Program-made: the position numbers and the translations under genes | DNA from: an uncultured Clostridia bacterium | GTDB taxonomy: Bacteria > Bacillota_A > Clostridia > TANB77 > CAG-508 | Assembly (NCBI GenBank): GCA_944390995.1 | Contig: CALXSA010000017.1 | Span: 1 to 24,112, forward strand | Length of the DNA stretch: 24,112 nt | Direction of reading: 5' to 3' | The notes under the pieces: generated by a model | Seen by the model: only the letters and a program-made list of their open reading frames with translations | Told to the model about the DNA's origin: nothing | Databases searched by the model: none | In this document: positions 1-7,535 of the stretch, in pieces | Layout: every line of letters starts with the position of its first letter | Numbering within the stretch: the stretch's first letter is position 1

Positions 1-70
1 AAAGGCAAGGGCGCATACGTGGTGTATGTAACCGCGTTTCAAATGAAATTTGACACAGCCAAAATTGTAA
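1..70. other. Structured intergenic DNA at window edge
   Basis: No coding signal was found. Two small inverted repeats are visible: TCAAAT-gaa-ATTTGA (39-53) and an imperfect GCATAC/GTATG pair (13-28). On the minus strand the stretch follows the sortase stop and carries GGCTGTG, a word also present in the repeats near 2.87 and 4.70 kb, so it may be a diverged relative of that family. It could act as the sortase 3' end, but no clear U-tract is seen. Confidence 0.3.
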
Positions 71-682
71 TTATTTTGTCACCAGTAATGCTTTAATGAT
101 GATGCGCAAGCTGGAGTAATCACTACACGTAATCAGCGTAACCTCCTTATCTCCATTTGTCTCTTGCGACAAAGGTTTCGTATTGTCTGGTTCAACCTTA
201 TAAACCGCATATACTGAATATTCTTGCTTTCCATTTTCATTATCACTCAAATATATGGCATCTCCTTCTTTTAGCTTAATTATTTTGTCAAACATATTTT
301 CCTTGTTGTAATTGTGAGCAGCTATGCAATAATTTCCAACCTCGTTTGGTCTGGGTCCATAATATTTTGTAGGGCACAGCCACATAGCATCTTCGTCATA
401 TTCTGCAAAAACATAAGTATCTAAGTCTATCTTTGGAATTTCTAGCTTTGCATCTACGTCATACCCCTTGTGTTTTTCTGGTAAATTAACATCATTCTCT
501 CTATTTTCATTATTTTGTGCTAATTCATTTTCGCTTGCTACCTGCATGTTTTGAGCATTCAAACTATTTTCCGGATAAGACGAAAGCCTAAATTCCTCAT
601 ACATCCCATAAGCCACATTCCCAATTAAAATAGACATTGCAAGTACTATTACTAGCTGAAAAAACCTTCTAACACCCATCAC
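71..682 (-). CDS. Sortase family transpeptidase
   Basis: Membrane-anchored cysteine transpeptidase that would attach sorting-signal proteins to the cell wall. One N-terminal transmembrane segment (about residues 7-26) is followed by a low-complexity Asn/Glu-rich stalk (to about 70) and a compact sortase domain. The catalytic triad is visible: His123 in AAHNYN, Cys186 in TLITC and Arg193 in SSLRIIIKA. At 203 residues it has normal sortase length. The first codon is GTG and the second ATG; the GGGAG/GAGG run just upstream fits either. The neighbour upstream on the same strand encodes an LPKTG protein, its likely substrate. The sortase class is not certain; the short Cys-to-Arg spacing and lone transmembrane segment fit a D/E-like accessory enzyme better than housekeeping class A. 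Confidence 0.88.
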   Translation of the reverse strand: MMGVRRFFQLVIVLAMSILIGNVAYGMYEEFRLSSYPENSLNAQNMQVASENELAQNNENRENDVNLPEKHKGYDVDAKLEIPKIDLDTYVFAEYDEDAMWLCPTKYYGPRPNEVGNYCIAAHNYNKENMFDKIIKLKEGDAIYLSDNENGKQEYSVYAVYKVEPDNTKPLSQETNGDKEVTLITCSDYSSLRIIIKALLVTK

Positions 683-737
683 CTCAGCTCTCCCTTATGT
701 AACATGCCACACGCTTTATTCTATAGGAATTGCTATA

Positions 738-790
738 CAACAAAGTTAAGTTACCTTGACCCGTGAGTATTCGCGAATTCACTTTTCTTA
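738..790 (+). repeat. Intergenic palindromic repeat, copy C
   Basis: Diverged copy of a repeat also seen at 2853-2907 and, inverted, at 4674-4733. It shares the lead ACAAaGTTAAGTTACCTT and then a dyad built around TTCGCGAA (GTGAgTaTTCGCGAAtTCAC). It lies in the 183-bp gap between the LPKTG gene and the sortase gene. Confidence 0.5.
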
Positions 791-865
791 TTACGTGTGA
801 CATGTTTTATATTTCCGTTTTTTAGCACAACTTTATTTATAGAAATTATTTATTTTAAACCACAA

Positions 866-1978
866 TTATTTTACTTTCTTTCTAGTATTTTGCAAAACAA
901 CATAACCTGTACCAAGGACTGCTAGAACTGTTGCTATAGCACCATATTTTGTCATACCTGTTTTAGGCAATGTCTCTGGTACTTCTTCAGTCACATTTTC
1001 TTTACCATTGTTGCTACCATTTCCAGTGTTTCCGTTTTGATTGTTGTTTTCATTATTGCCAGCTCCTCCATTTGCATTATTATCTCCTGCGTTCTCGTCT
1101 TTGTTTCCTTCATCGACTGTAGCTTGGCTTTTCGCAGTCACATCAACTGTTTTTGTTGCTATTTCAGCATTTCCGGAATCTTTATCCAATATACTAAACT
1201 TTATTTTGTAATTTCCCTCAGTGCTAAAAGTACCTGCAACCTCTAGTATCTGCTCAACATCCTTTCCACCAAGTGCATATCCATCTACTTCACCCCAAGC
1301 CTCTTGAATTAAGTCAACCTCTTGCCTTGTTTTAGTTGTAGCAATTAGCTTAACTGTAGCATCATCTGAAGGCTTGCTAACAACCTCTGCTGTAAGCTTC
1401 AAATTATCATAATTTTTACCCATAGCAGACTTAGTTACAAGTTCCATATCCTTTGCTTCATTTATAATAATGTTACCTGAATAATTCAAACTAATTGTAT
1501 AATCTTTGTAATCTGGCTCTACTGTAACACTCTTTTTTACCGGAGAAGTAATATCGTCATACTCCTGAGAAGCATCAGCATTTGCCAACCCTTCACCTGT
1601 TACAGAAAAATCTGTAGGGTTTGTTGTAACTATGCTGTCCTTCGCCTTAAATGTCACAGACATACTAGTTCTAGGGCTCGTACCACCTGTGCTATCATAG
1701 AAAGTCACTCTAACCCTTGTGCCATCATCGTTTTCGGTCCCTCCCTCTGAACTAACATATTCAAAAATATTGTTATCATAAGCAACATCAAATGTATATG
1801 CTCCTAAATCTGTACCAAAATTTATGTTTACAGTTACATTTTCGCCAGGTCTAATTTTAGTCTCGCTTACAGTAACATCAAGGGAATTTAGAGGAATTGA
1901 AGCAGCATTGCTTGAAATTTGAAATGTAAAAAATAAAAATGCTAATATTACTAAAATACTTAATATTTTTTTAGTCAT
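866..1978 (-). CDS. LPKTG-anchored surface protein with cohesin-like domain
   Basis: Secreted, cell-wall-anchored protein of 370 residues. A hydrophobic signal peptide (about 1-26, ending SSNAAS) precedes a beta-rich domain (about 28-155) with cohesin-family features, including an SLDVTVSETKIRPGENVTV opening and a GAYTFDVAYD strand. A second beta domain (about 160-285) and an Asn/Gly-rich linker lead to the sorting signal: LPKTG at 337-341, a hydrophobic helix and a KK-rich tail. ATG at 1978 is chosen over the in-frame ATG at 1996 because GGAGAAAGGAAAG lies directly before it and would otherwise be coding. It is probably anchored by the adjacent sortase. No dockerin gene is visible here, so a cellulosome role is not implied; the domain may serve adhesion. 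Confidence 0.85.
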   Translation of the reverse strand: MTKKILSILVILAFLFFTFQISSNAASIPLNSLDVTVSETKIRPGENVTVNINFGTDLGAYTFDVAYDNNIFEYVSSEGGTENDDGTRVRVTFYDSTGGTSPRTSMSVTFKAKDSIVTTNPTDFSVTGEGLANADASQEYDDITSPVKKSVTVEPDYKDYTISLNYSGNIIINEAKDMELVTKSAMGKNYDNLKLTAEVVSKPSDDATVKLIATTKTRQEVDLIQEAWGEVDGYALGGKDVEQILEVAGTFSTEGNYKIKFSILDKDSGNAEIATKTVDVTAKSQATVDEGNKDENAGDNNANGGAGNNENNNQNGNTGNGSNNGKENVTEEVPETLPKTGMTKYGAIATVLAVLGTGYVVLQNTRKKVK

Positions 1979-2026
1979 ACTCTTTCCTTTCTCCATTAAT
2001 TTTAAATATTAAAAAAAATTGGTTTA

Positions 2027-2036
2027 ATGGTACCAT
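2027..2036. promoter_or_regulatory. Palindrome upstream of LPKTG gene
   Basis: ATGGTACCAT, with near-symmetric flanks, lies about 50 bp before the LPKTG start. On the minus strand a TTGAAA -35-like hexamer sits 17 bp before a poor -10 (TAAACC) that overlaps the edge of this dyad. It is a possible operator, but the promoter match is weak. Confidence 0.25.
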
Positions 2037-2137
2037 AAATTTTTTTCAATATTATTATGGAGAATTTTTTTATTTTTATTTTTCCATTTTTTGAAAGAAT
2101 TTTTTTTGAAAAAAAATTAAAACTTGCAAGAACAAAA

Positions 2138-2174
2138 AAATTTCGCTGGGAGACCTGTCCCCAAAACGAAATTT
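2138..2174 (-). terminator. Terminator of exonuclease gene carrying a GGGGACAGGT core
   Basis: It begins directly after the stop codon of the minus-strand exonuclease gene. The outer arms AAATTTCG/CGAAATTT enclose GGGGACAGGTCTCCC, itself able to pair GGGA with TCCC, and a run of T follows on the minus strand. The core matches the GGGACAGGT arm of the palindrome at 11157-11195. Confidence 0.75.
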
Positions 2175-2819
2175 CTAGGCCAAATTGCGTAGCTCATTAT
2201 ATAAACGATATGTAATTTCAACATCTCGCAAACCTCTATGCGCCCCCTCATAGCTAATATTAAAATATTCTGCTAGAGTTCCCAATTTGTAATTTCTGCT
2301 ATCTGGAACTAATTTCCTTGCCATGTACATTGTATCTACATATGAATTGCTTAGGCTATAATCTAGATATTTCAAGCATTTATTGCGCAAAAAACCTAAG
2401 TCGAAATTCACATTATGCCCAATAATGGTATTTTCTCCAACGAATTCCACAAACTCTTTTAAAACTGTTTCAGGAAGTTTGCCATTCTTTAGCATTTCAT
2501 CTGTAATACCTGTCAAGTTTGTAATAAATTGTGATAATTTCCTATCAATTTTTATTAGCTCATTATATGAATCAATTATTTGGTTATCTTTTACTTTTAT
2601 TGCTCCAATTTCAATTATATCATCAGCTACTGGAGATAGTCCTGTTGTTTCAATATCTACCAAAACATAGTCATCTACAAATTGCATTAAATTTCCTTTT
2701 GCATATTTTCTAGTTTGTGCTGAAGCTTTTGTAGCCTTTGCGTTTTCTTCTGCAACAATTGATTCACTGTTTGCTTTTTTCCTTCTATTATTGTTTATAA
2801 AAATATATTTGTTATACAT
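2175..2819 (-). CDS. DnaQ-like DEDDh 3'-5' exonuclease
   Basis: Exonuclease of the DNA polymerase III epsilon / PolC-proofreading superfamily, acting on DNA or RNA 3' ends with two metal ions. All DEDDh residues are visible: Asp55 and Glu57 in VDIETTG, Asp140 in HNVNFD, His194 and Asp199 in AHRGLRDV. The nuclease fold occupies about 50-213. The first 45 residues are Lys/Ala-rich and look like an unstructured extension. The start at 2819 is supported by GGAG six bases upstream. There is no polymerase domain, so this is a stand-alone nuclease rather than PolC; its exact substrate is unknown. It appears to be a single-gene unit ending at the terminator 2138-2174. Confidence 0.85.
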   Translation of the reverse strand: MYNKYIFINNNRRKKANSESIVAEENAKATKASAQTRKYAKGNLMQFVDDYVLVDIETTGLSPVADDIIEIGAIKVKDNQIIDSYNELIKIDRKLSQFITNLTGITDEMLKNGKLPETVLKEFVEFVGENTIIGHNVNFDLGFLRNKCLKYLDYSLSNSYVDTMYMARKLVPDSRNYKLGTLAEYFNISYEGAHRGLRDVEITYRLYNELRNLA

Positions 2820-2852
2820 ATTTTTCTCCGTTTCTTTTTTATATTTTCCTAT

Positions 2853-2907
2853 GTAGCAAGGTTAAGTTTCTTTGGGCTGTGCATATTCGCAAAGCGAAAT
2901 GCACATG
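2853..2907 (+). repeat. Intergenic palindromic repeat, copy A
   Basis: Best-formed copy of the family. The lead GCAAGGTTAAGTTTCTTTGG is followed by a hairpin with arms TGTGCATATTCGC (2878-2890) and GCGAAATGCACA (2894-2905) around an AAA loop, with one bulged base. It lies between the exonuclease gene and the C39-like gene. No transposase or coding frame is associated with it. Confidence 0.6.
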
Positions 2908-2995
2908 TAGCGAAACTACTTTCCTTATTTTATAATATTTATTTATAAATTACAATACAATCGAAAATTTTTTTATAAAAATTTATTCCGCATGC

Positions 2996-3026
2996 AAGGG
3001 CTGCTAGCAAAATTGCTAGCAGTCCT
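2996..3026 (-). terminator. Strong hairpin after the C39-like gene
   Basis: Arms AAGGgCTGCTAGCAA and TTGCTAGCAGtCCTT make a stem of about 15 bp with one G-T pair, 18 bp beyond the stop of the minus-strand gene. No long U-tract follows, so it may be a terminator or only an mRNA 3'-stabilising hairpin. Confidence 0.6.
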
Positions 3027-3043
3027 TCTCTTAGTACCTTTAT

Positions 3044-3736
3044 TTAAAGATACCTTTTTACTGTTTCTTTGTCCCAGCTCCAAGCACCTTTGATGCCAGG
3101 AATGAGTTCCTTGAGAGGAATGGCCACTTTTGCTTCCTCATCATGGTTGACAATTTTGTTGCCATCCATAATAATTGCCTCTTGACCTATTCCGATGCCA
3201 ATGAGCGTAACAAAATGGTTACCCTTCTGGCTTCCATCATTGTTGTAGATAGCATTGTCCACCAATAAAGTGACGGGCTTGCCATCTTTCAATGCTCTCA
3301 GCATTTCTCTTAAGGAAAATACCTCCATTGCCAGGTTGTGGAACAAAGCATACTCTGTTCCCATCGCGCCAATGATTAGGCCTTCGTCGTTGTACTCGTA
3401 CGCTCTATAGCCCTTGTAGTCGCACTGTTCTACAATATCTAGTAGAGATACGTTAAACCCCATAAGGCGTAGCGCATACTCTACTGCTAGCGGTCCACAA
3501 CCGCCTTCACCTACTGTGCCCTTTCGTCCGTAAGGCAAATCGGCGTAGGCAGAGTGCTTCTGACTGATAGGAAATACCGTATCGGTCAGAGGGGCAATCA
3601 GTCCCACCTTAACTCCATAACTACTTCTAATCAGTCTTCCTTGAAAGTTCTTCTTCCAAATTTCCTCGGCTCTGTCTAACTCCTCCCTTTCTCGCTGATT
3701 TCTTACCTGAAATTGGTTCTTCGGAAAATCTAACAT
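3044..3736 (-). CDS. C39-like papain-fold cysteine peptidase
   Basis: Protein of 230 residues with the signature of C39-like (peptidase_C39_2) cysteine proteases: Cys80 in GEGGCGPLAVEYALR, His174 in GNHFVTLIGIG and Asp191 in IIMDGN. The first 60 residues are charged, with no signal peptide and no transmembrane segment, so it appears cytoplasmic. It lacks the ABC-transporter domain of bacteriocin exporters, and no precursor peptide gene is nearby, so substrate and role are unknown. The start is well supported by AAAGGAGG before the ATG. It has its own promoter and terminator hairpin. Base composition is clearly GC-richer than its neighbours, as for the RelA-like gene at 22968, suggesting recent arrival or a different codon-selection regime. 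Confidence 0.7.
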   Translation of the reverse strand: MLDFPKNQFQVRNQREREELDRAEEIWKKNFQGRLIRSSYGVKVGLIAPLTDTVFPISQKHSAYADLPYGRKGTVGEGGCGPLAVEYALRLMGFNVSLLDIVEQCDYKGYRAYEYNDEGLIIGAMGTEYALFHNLAMEVFSLREMLRALKDGKPVTLLVDNAIYNNDGSQKGNHFVTLIGIGIGQEAIIMDGNKIVNHDEEAKVAIPLKELIPGIKGAWSWDKETVKRYL

Positions 3737-3779
3737 AGAATTTTCCTCCTTTCAAAATTAGGCATTGCCCGTGTATGAC

Positions 3780-3808
3780 ATTATATACTATTTTTCGACA
3801 AATTGAAA
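3780..3808 (-). promoter_or_regulatory. Promoter of the C39-like gene
   Basis: On the minus strand TTTCAA (3808-3803), a 17-bp spacer and TATAAT (3785-3780) precede the gene start by about 45 bp. The -10 is perfect, the -35 weaker. Confidence 0.55.
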
Positions 3809-3820
3809 GGCTATTTATCA

Positions 3821-4534
3821 TTATTTTAGAAATTCCTTTGATAACTTTCCAATAGCCTTTGTTTCGATTCTTGAAACATACGAACGAGATATTCCCATCA
3901 TTTCAGCTATTTCGTGTTGCGTCTTAGGCTTTTTCCCATTAAGTCCAAATCTCAATTCTACTATTGACTTTTCCCTGTCCTTCAATACTTCTTTCATTTT
4001 TTGATATAGTTTTTTAATTTTAAACTTCAAGTCCACTTCATCTTCAATACTTCTCTCATCGTTCTCAATAACTTCCTGTAAAGTGACCGTGTTGTCGTCC
4101 TTGTCTTTTCCTATTGGGTCTTCCAAATACACCTCTGCATTTAGTTTTTTAGCACTTCTTAAATACATTAAAATTTCATTATCTATGCATCTTGCCGCAT
4201 ATGTTGCAAGTCTAACTCCTTTTGACGCTTCAAAGCTGTTTATTCCCTTTATTAAGCCAATTGTGCCTATTGAGATTAAATCATCCTGGTCCGTCTTAGC
4301 AGTAGAATATTTTTTGCATATGTGTGCCACCAATCGCAAATTTCTTTCTATTAAAATATTTCTTGCTTCCTCGTCTCCGTTTTTCATTAGTTCGAGATAT
4401 TCCTTTTCTTCTTCTGATGACAATGGCTCTGGAAATAGATTGTTTGTCGATATATACCCTGTTAAAAATACCGCTGATTTTAAAAACTCAAGAAAGGTTA
4501 TAGCTCCTAAGCTTCCACATAACGCTGTAAACAT
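3821..4534 (-). CDS. sigK: Sporulation sigma factor SigK (pro-sigma-K)
   Basis: Late mother-cell sigma factor for spore coat and maturation genes. The 237-residue protein aligns by eye with Bacillus SigK throughout: a hydrophobic pro-sequence (about 1-30, FTALCGSLGAITFLEFLKSA), then PLSSEEEKEYLELMKNGDEEARN, NLRLVAHI, the sigma region 2 motif DLISIGTIGLIKGI with YAARCIDNEI, and a region 4 helix-turn-helix (QHEIAEMMGISRSYVSRIE). The start at 4534 is chosen because GGAGG lies seven bases before it; the in-frame ATG at 4561 has no such site. The pro-sequence implies membrane retention until cleavage by a SpoIVFB-type protease. The reading frame is unbroken, with no skin-type insertion. It is good evidence that the organism or its recent ancestor sporulates. 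Confidence 0.93.
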   Translation of the reverse strand: MFTALCGSLGAITFLEFLKSAVFLTGYISTNNLFPEPLSSEEEKEYLELMKNGDEEARNILIERNLRLVAHICKKYSTAKTDQDDLISIGTIGLIKGINSFEASKGVRLATYAARCIDNEILMYLRSAKKLNAEVYLEDPIGKDKDDNTVTLQEVIENDERSIEDEVDLKFKIKKLYQKMKEVLKDREKSIVELRFGLNGKKPKTQHEIAEMMGISRSYVSRIETKAIGKLSKEFLK

Positions 4535-4563
4535 AAATGCACCTCCGTTTTCCTTATACATAG

Positions 4564-4590
4564 ATTATATGTTTTAAGAATTCAAAAGTG
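4564..4590 (-). promoter_or_regulatory. Candidate sigma-E/sigma-K-type promoter of sigK
   Basis: On the minus strand CAC (4590-4588), 16 bp and CATATAAT (4571-4564) resemble the mother-cell pattern (mACm, about 16 bp, CATAnnnTA; the sigma-E -10 is similar). It ends 29 bp before the chosen ATG. In Bacillus, sigK is transcribed by sigma-E and sigma-K, which fits. Confidence 0.45.
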
Positions 4591-4643
4591 CATGACCAGT
4601 GTGTTTTCACGTATAGAAATTTTTCAAAATGCAGAAAAAAATT

Positions 4644-4673
4644 TGACGTTAGCAGAAGCAAAGCTTCCGACGT
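4644..4673. repeat. Hairpin adjoining repeat copy B
   Basis: GACGT...AAGC-AAA-GCTT...ACGTC: two paired blocks with an internal loop, 30 bp in all, directly joined to repeat copy B in the region upstream of sigK. It may be part of a longer copy of that element. Confidence 0.4.
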
Positions 4674-4733
4674 CCACATATGCATTTTACTTCGCAAATA
4701 TGCACAGCCAAAGGTAACTTGAGCCTTGTTGCT
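4674..4733 (-). repeat. Intergenic palindromic repeat, copy B (inverted)
   Basis: On the minus strand it reads ACAAGGCTCAAGTTACCTTT, then GGCTGTGCATATTTGCGAAG and AAAATGCATATGT, matching copy A over about 52 bases with scattered changes. It keeps the TGTGCAT/ATGCATA pairing. It lies in the sigK/DUF368 divergent gap. Confidence 0.55.
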
Positions 4734-4822
4734 CAGAAAATTTCCAACAAAATTTCCTATACAATAAGAAACTCTAGGCATAATGCATTACTATTGGAAT
4801 AATATTATATCAGGTGGTTTTC

Positions 4823-5621
4823 TTGAAAAAAATTAAAGATTTCATTATAGGCATATTGCTTGGAAGTGGTGCAATTCTGCCAGGAATTAGCAGCGGTGTG
4901 CTTTGCGTAATTTTTGGCATTTATGATAAATTAATAAATTCTATTTTGGGTTTATTCAAAAACTTTAAAAAGAATTTTCAATATTTGCTACCAATCGCAC
5001 TTGGAGGCTTTGTTGGTGTTTTTTTAGTAAGCAATATTTTGAAGCAACTATTTAATAATTATCCTGTACAAACAAGTTTCTGTTTCATTGGCCTTATTCT
5101 TGGTAGCATGCCGCTTCTGATAAAAAAAATAAACAGCGAGCATAAATTCAAACCTCGCTATTTGTTTTTTACTGCCATCTCATTTACTTTTGGCTATCTG
5201 CTCGTCATTTTAGAAAGCAGACTTAATTTTTCGAATACAGTTAGCAACTTTTCAAATGGCTTCTTGGTATTATCCGGCTTTCTAATGTCCGCCCGGAGTT
5301 GTTGTGCCTGGAGTGAGCAACACCTTGATATTGATGTGTTTGGGAGTTTACCCTGCCTATTTGAATGCAGTATCTGGCCTAGACCTTCAAATTTTAATTC
5401 CAATGGGAATCGGTCTAGCTCTTGGCTGCATTGTATTTTTGGTTATAATAAAAGTTCTTCTACAAAAATTCTACATGCAGACATACTATTCTATTATAGG
5501 TTTTACTTTAGGCAGCATTCTAGTGCTATATAGCCCTATTTCTTTTGATTTAACAGGTATTTCCGCTATACTTCTTTTAATCGTTGGCTTTATAATCGCC
5601 GGTAAGTTGGAGAAAATTTAA
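4823..5621 (+). pseudogene. DUF368 / PopT-type polyprenyl-phosphate transporter, frameshifted
   Basis: Polytopic membrane protein of the DUF368 family, whose studied members recycle undecaprenyl phosphate across the membrane for wall synthesis. The two family half-repeats are visible: GAILPGISSGVLCVIFGIYDK near the N-terminus and, in another frame, PGVSNTLILMCLGVYPAYL. The frame breaks in CCC at 5292-5294: removing one C gives SAGVVVPGVSNTL and restores a continuous protein of about 265 residues. The start is probably TTG at 4823, five bases after AGGTGG; a GTG at 4814 is inside that ribosome binding site. No other defect is seen, so a sequencing or assembly error is as likely as a true mutation. 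A shared terminator follows. Confidence 0.75.
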
Positions 5622-5660
5622 AAAACTAGATGCGCTCACCAAAATTTCACATCTAGTTTT
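5622..5660. terminator. Bidirectional terminator between DUF368 and U32 genes
   Basis: AAAACTAGATG (5622-5632) pairs with CATCTAGTTTT (5650-5660); T-runs follow on the plus strand and A-runs precede. It sits between convergent genes ending at 5621 (+) and 5677 (-). Confidence 0.75.
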
Positions 5661-5676
5661 TTCGCTCCGATTTTTT

Positions 5677-6906
5677 CTACTTCTTTCTCCTTATTATCCA
5701 GCCATTTTCGCACTCGATAGGAAGTCTCATTTTTATTGTTTGCCCCGCCTTTCCAGGGTTTACGAATTCCACTTCTTCGTCTGTTTCACTATCCCAAAGC
5801 TTGTCAATTGTAAACCTGTGTGGTGCAATATTGTCAGGAATTAGAATTTCCAACACATCCCCTACTTTTAGCTTGTTTCTAATCTCTATAATCGACCTAT
5901 CCTTGTCATACTCTACAACCTTGCCACCAAATTCATAATCTGGATTGTACTGTTTTCCGTCATACTCTTGAAAGTCTTTATTATCTCTGCTATTAAAATA
6001 AAAAGTCGTAAGCCCTCTCGTTTTAGTCTTTTCAAGCTCATTCAAATATTTTGTGTAGTCGTAGCTTTCAGGGTCTTTTAAATAATCATCTATTGCACAT
6101 CTGTAACTATTTACAACAGACGCCAAATAATACTCCGTTTTTAGCCTTCCCTCAATCTTTAGGCTATCTATGCCCATCTCGATAACTTCTGGAATTTCTT
6201 TTATCAAGCATAAATCTTTCGATGAAAAAATGTATGTACCCTTCTCGTCATGCTCAACTGGCATCAAATTTCCAGGCTTGTTATGCTCCTCTACATAAAC
6301 ATTGTACGCCCATCTGCAACTTTGCGCACAATCTCCAAGGTTTGCACTTCTAGAAGCTAAGAAATCGCTTAGAAAACACCTTCCAGAATACCCAAAACAA
6401 ATTGCACCATGCACAAACATCTCTACTTCCAAATCTTCTGGCTTGTTTTTCATTATTTCGCGTATCTGCTCCTTGTTCATCTCTCTGCCAAGTATTACCC
6501 TTTTCGCACCATTCTTGTACCAAAAATTCGCAGAATGATAACTTACAGTATTCGCCTGCGTACTTATATGAATATCCACATCTGGTGCATATTCCTTTAA
6601 AATTTCAATCACGCCACCATCAGACGCAATAATTCCGTCCACCTTAAGCTCATTTAACATCTTCGCTTGCTTCTTGATTTCTTCATAATACTCATCCCAA
6701 GCATAAATATTTATAGTGGCATATACTTTTTTTCCTATGCCGTGCGCATATTCTATTGTTTTCGCCAAGTCGTCATTGTTAACTTCTGCTCTACTCCTCA
6801 AAGATAGTGCACCTGTCCCGCAATACACAGCATCTGCCCCATACATAAATGCTGTTTTTGCTTTCTCAAACGACCCTGCCGGCGCTAATAATTCTGGTCT
6901 TTTCAT
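5677..6906 (-). CDS. U32 family protein, TrhP/YrrO-like tRNA hydroxylation factor
   Basis: Member of the so-called peptidase U32 family. Studied relatives (TrhP, RlhA) hydroxylate RNA; TrhP makes 5-hydroxyuridine at tRNA position 34 using a prephenate-dependent route. The 409-residue protein has the family opening RPELLAPAGSFEKAKTAF, a barrel-like N-terminal domain, the core VHGAICFGYSGRC...GDCAQSCRW with Cys170, Cys177, Cys193 and Cys197 as likely iron-sulfur ligands, and a C-terminal beta domain (about 320-409) as in the longer TrhP2/YrrO type. The start is ATG at 6906, nine bases after AAAGGAG; the in-frame ATG at 6942 lies inside trmL. It follows trmL by 19 bp and is probably co-transcribed with it. 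The exact substrate is inferred from the family. Confidence 0.82.
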   Translation of the reverse strand: MKRPELLAPAGSFEKAKTAFMYGADAVYCGTGALSLRSRAEVNNDDLAKTIEYAHGIGKKVYATINIYAWDEYYEEIKKQAKMLNELKVDGIIASDGGVIEILKEYAPDVDIHISTQANTVSYHSANFWYKNGAKRVILGREMNKEQIREIMKNKPEDLEVEMFVHGAICFGYSGRCFLSDFLASRSANLGDCAQSCRWAYNVYVEEHNKPGNLMPVEHDEKGTYIFSSKDLCLIKEIPEVIEMGIDSLKIEGRLKTEYYLASVVNSYRCAIDDYLKDPESYDYTKYLNELEKTKTRGLTTFYFNSRDNKDFQEYDGKQYNPDYEFGGKVVEYDKDRSIIEIRNKLKVGDVLEILIPDNIAPHRFTIDKLWDSETDEEVEFVNPGKAGQTIKMRLPIECENGWIIRRKK

Positions 6907-6925
6907 TAATACTACTCCTTTCCAA

Positions 6926-7423
6926 CTACCCAAAATATTCACTTATCTCCTCCAAACCATAGAACCCACCCTGTCTCTCAATCTCATACGCAACTATTGC
7001 AACCGAGTTTGCAAGATTTAAAGAACGCAAAGTTGGTCTCATTGGTATTCTAATTGTTTTATCTATATATTTTAACAAAATGTCTTCAGGAAGTCCTTTT
7101 GTCTCTTTGCCAAAAAGTGCAAAAATCTCGTCCATTTCTCCATATTTTGGTTCTGAATACACATGCTTTCCCTTTGTTGTAACAAAAAACATATTATTTT
7201 CCTCTGGCTTGTACTTTTCCAAAAACTTCTCAAAAGACAAATGCTCCTCAATCTCAAGTTTATCCCAATAATCAAGTCCTGCCCTTTTTACAGCCTTTTC
7301 AGATATGCTAAAACCAAGCGGATGCACAAGATGTAGCTTAGCCCCAAGCGCAGCACAAGTCCTTGCGATGTTCCCTGTATTTTGTGGTATTTCTGGTTCT
7401 ACTAATACAATGTTTAGTCTCAT
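6926..7423 (-). CDS. trmL: tRNA (cytidine/uridine-34-2'-O)-methyltransferase TrmL
   Basis: SPOUT methyltransferase that adds a 2'-O-methyl group to the wobble nucleotide of certain tRNA-Leu species, using S-adenosylmethionine. Length (165 residues) is typical. Hallmarks are NIVLVEPEIPQNTGNIARTCAALGA at the N-terminus, LFGKETKGLPEDIL (about 103-116), and the C-terminal trefoil-knot motif IRIPMRPTLRSLNLANSVAIV. GAGAGGT before the ATG supports the start. It heads a two-gene unit with the U32 gene; if that gene is TrhP-like, both products act on tRNA position 34. Confidence 0.93.
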   Translation of the reverse strand: MRLNIVLVEPEIPQNTGNIARTCAALGAKLHLVHPLGFSISEKAVKRAGLDYWDKLEIEEHLSFEKFLEKYKPEENNMFFVTTKGKHVYSEPKYGEMDEIFALFGKETKGLPEDILLKYIDKTIRIPMRPTLRSLNLANSVAIVAYEIERQGGFYGLEEISEYFG

Positions 7424-7455
7424 TTCTCTACCTCTCTAATTTTTTGTACATAATA

Positions 7456-7484
7456 AGTATACCACAAGAGCCAAGGCTTAGCAA
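7456..7484 (-). promoter_or_regulatory. Promoter of trmL
   Basis: On the minus strand TTGCTA (7484-7479), 17 bp, TATACT (7461-7456), about 33 bp before the trmL start. It faces away from the plus-strand promoter at 7536-7564. Confidence 0.5.
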
Positions 7485-7535
7485 GGTTTTTATTTTGGGG
7501 TATAATTTCTTAAGAAATTATTATTGCCTTTACTT

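Noticed and set aside
3627..3821. 64-codon minus-strand frame over the C39-like gene start
   Set aside because: It covers the promoter and ribosome binding site of the conserved gene and has no signal of its own.
3821..4534. skin-type recombination site in sigK
   Set aside because: The sigK frame is continuous and no recombinase gene is adjacent.
4083..4577. 164-codon plus-strand frame opposite sigK
   Set aside because: It lies wholly antisense to a clearly conserved gene and has Ser/Leu/Phe-rich shadow composition.
4554..4781. 75-codon frame upstream of sigK
   Set aside because: It runs through repeat copy B and the hairpin 4644-4673, and has no ribosome binding site.
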